Both the position numbers and the translations under genes were made by a program. From assembly GCA_016287975.1 (NCBI GenBank), contig JAEEXV010000290.1, positions 1 through 6,490 on the forward strand: 6,490 nucleotides of DNA, written 5' to 3'. Within the stretch, counting starts at the first letter, position 1. Each line of letters starts with the position of its first letter. Positions 5,662-6,490 of the stretch are shown one piece after another. Origin of the DNA: Lentisphaeria bacterium. GTDB lineage: Bacteria > Verrucomicrobiota > Lentisphaeria > Oligosphaerales > Oligosphaeraceae. The notes under the pieces are model-generated. The model saw only the letters and a program-made list of their open reading frames with translations, was not told the DNA's origin and did not search any database.

Positions 5662-6366
5662 GGCATGGAGCGCGTTTTGGTTTCGCCAGGCGCGCGGGGC
5701 GAGTTTCATCTGGCGCTTGAAGTAGCGTGAGAAGACGAATTCGCTGCTGAACTGGAGGCGGGCGGTGATTTCCTTGGAGGAGAGGCCCTCTTCAAGCAGG
5801 CGGGCGCAGCGGTCGATGACGAAGCGGTCGATCAGCTGCTTGGGGGTGATGCCTGTGCGGGCCTTGAAGTGCCTGGTGAAGACCTCGCGGGATTCGCCGC
5901 AGCGTGCGGCCAGGTCGCCGACGGTGGTGGCGGCGCTGCCGTGTCGGTCGAGGTATTCGGCCAGCGGGAGGTACTGCCTGAGGGCGAGCGGCTGCCTGAA
6001 GTCCTCTGGGGCATAGTGCGGGAGCAGGTCGGCCATCAGCGCGAAGGCCAGCGCGCCCGCCTTGACCGCGTTCAGAAACGGTGCCTCCGAGTGGCTGTGG
6101 AAGAGCGCGAGCAGTTCCCCGCCTGGATGCGGCGGCGGCAGGTCGAGCACGCGCGGGCAGTGCGAGAAGAGCTCCACGCCTGGGAAAATATGCAGGCTGG
6201 TGTGCAGGCTTAGGAAACGCAGCTTTTCGTCGAGCGCGAACTGCACTGGGAGATAGGCGGGGACGAAGTAGCAGTGTCCTGGCGCCAGCGTGTGCCTTGC
6301 CCATTGGTCGGCGATGGCATTGTCCGCGCCGTTCGGGTTCTCCAGCGGGACACTAGTGTCCCACAA
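5653..6366 (-). pseudogene. AraC-family regulator, 5' truncated
   Basis: The frame encodes 237 residues with the C-terminal DNA-binding half of an AraC/XylS regulator. Two helix-turn-helix units are visible: about 147-180 (VGDLAARCGESREVFTRHFK, then GITPKQLI) and about 196-228 (SSKEITARLQFSSEFVFSRY, then KRQMKLAPRAW). Upstream is a sugar-sensor-type cupin region with LAPGHCYFVPAYLP (27-40). Full-length relatives usually start tens of residues earlier. Here family-like sequence begins at about ENPNG (residue 9), exactly where a 16-bp palindrome starts, and the only start codon further out is a TTG at 6366 without a Shine-Dalgarno. I infer that an insertion sequence removed the promoter and first exon-equivalent part, leaving an inactive gene. 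If the TTG were used, a shortened regulator might persist. It does not obviously regulate the convergent ATPase gene. Confidence 0.8.
6347..6362. repeat. 16-bp palindrome at IS/AraC junction
   Basis: GGGACACTAGTGTCCC is a perfect palindrome placed exactly where the AraC coding sequence stops resembling its family and AT-rich DNA begins. It may be the terminal end of the insertion sequence, including a CTAG target core, or a palindromic target that the element selected. The other end of the element is outside the window, so neither can be decided here. Confidence 0.5.
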
Positions 6367-6445
6367 AAAACAAAGACAGGAGGTTGAATCTAACTAAAAA
6401 TCAAAGGATTACGTAGTGATTTTCGTGCGTACCGATTTGAACGAG

Positions 6446-6474
6446 TATCTTTGCAGCCAGGACGGAGGCTGCAA
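6446..6474 (+). promoter_or_regulatory. Transposase promoter box and RBS-covering hairpin
   Basis: TTGCAGCC (6451-6458) and GGCTGCAA (6467-6474) form a perfect 8-bp stem with an 8-nt loop. The stem includes the last two G of the Shine-Dalgarno GGAGG (6464-6468) and the A of the ATG, so translation would be blocked when both arms are in the RNA. Overlapping the left arm is TATCTTTG (6446-6453), which matches the Bacteroidota -7 box TAnnTTTG and also resembles a -10. A transcript begun there would start near 6457-6460 and lack most of the left arm, and so would be translatable. Read-through RNA would be silenced. Confidence 0.5.
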
Positions 6475-6490
6475 TGAACAAGGACAAATA
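6474..6490 (+). CDS. Transposase start (IS4-like), cut by window edge
   Basis: The ATG at 6474 follows GGAGG (6464-6468) by 5 nt and reads MNKDK before the window ends within the next codon (TA). IS4-family transposases with DUF4372, common in Bacteroidota and related gut bacteria, often begin M-N-K-x-K-Y. The match is only five residues, so identity rests mainly on the context: AT-rich lead, truncated neighbour gene and regulatory hairpin. Five codons do not allow anything to be said about the catalytic DDE residues. Confidence 0.5.

Larger units (their letters stand above)
6347..6490 (+). mobile_element. Left end of an IS4-like insertion sequence (partial)
   Basis: From about 6363 the base composition turns AT-rich, unlike the rest of the window, and a short non-coding lead (about 110 bp) runs to a start codon with a strong ribosome-binding site. 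The first codons (MNKDK) match the start of IS4-family transposases carrying an N-terminal DUF4372 region, as I remember that family. The interruption of the AraC gene at the same point supports an insertion. The exact left boundary (6347, 6355 or 6363) cannot be fixed without the right end and its target duplication. Confidence 0.6.

Noticed and set aside
1..6490. tRNA or rRNA genes and CRISPR arrays
   Set aside because: I saw no cloverleaf-like sequence, no rRNA-like stretch and no regularly spaced short repeats.

Overview
This 6.5-kb window is moderately GC-rich bacterial DNA (coding regions clearly above 50% GC) and looks like an accessory region, not core genome. The families present are a HipA-like kinase, two PF10127/COG3541 nucleotidyltransferases, an AAA-ATPase with a PD-(D/E)XK nuclease domain, an AraC regulator and an IS4-type insertion sequence. 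This mix is common in gut-type anaerobes. I lean towards the PVC group (Lentisphaerota, Kiritimatiellota or Verrucomicrobiota) or Bacteroidota, but no marker gene is present and the assignment is weak.

Layout. Bases 1-75 are probably the 3' tail of an unidentified plus-strand gene. Bases 101-1624 hold a minus-strand unit: an orphan HipA-like kinase (start about 1464, end 328), followed 7 nt later by a 45-codon gene (320-183) for a very small lipoprotein or membrane peptide. The unit is bracketed by two direct copies of a structured repeat (about 101-185 and 1552-1624). Bases 1640-2082 are a long leader with an extended -10 promoter, a 16-bp palindrome, a possible 27-codon leader ORF with a strong Shine-Dalgarno, and a hairpin.

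Bases 2083-3940 encode two different nucleotidyltransferases of the RlaP/YcgL superfamily. Their reading frames overlap by 11 nt, so they are almost certainly co-translated. After a 126-bp gap with three TAGGTT/AACCTA half-sites comes a 527-aa AAA-ATPase/PD-(D/E)XK protein (4067-5650). It converges on an AraC-family regulator gene (minus strand, 5653 to about 6346). The two stop codons lie in opposite arms of one 9-bp inverted repeat.

The AraC gene lacks its 5' part. Its frame is cut at a perfect 16-bp palindrome (6347-6362), beyond which AT-rich DNA leads to the first five codons of an IS4-family-like transposase (6474 onward), preceded by a hairpin that covers its ribosome-binding site. The right-hand edge therefore appears to be an insertion-sequence junction that inactivated the regulator.

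Functionally, the genes fall into three modules of toxin-antitoxin, RNA-modification or defence type: an autonomous Ser/Thr-type kinase plus lipopeptide, paired nucleotidyltransferases, and an ATPase-nuclease. Nothing in the sequence shows that they act together. The best candidates for something undescribed are the repeat-bracketed kinase-lipopeptide unit and the overlapping pair of nucleotidyltransferases.
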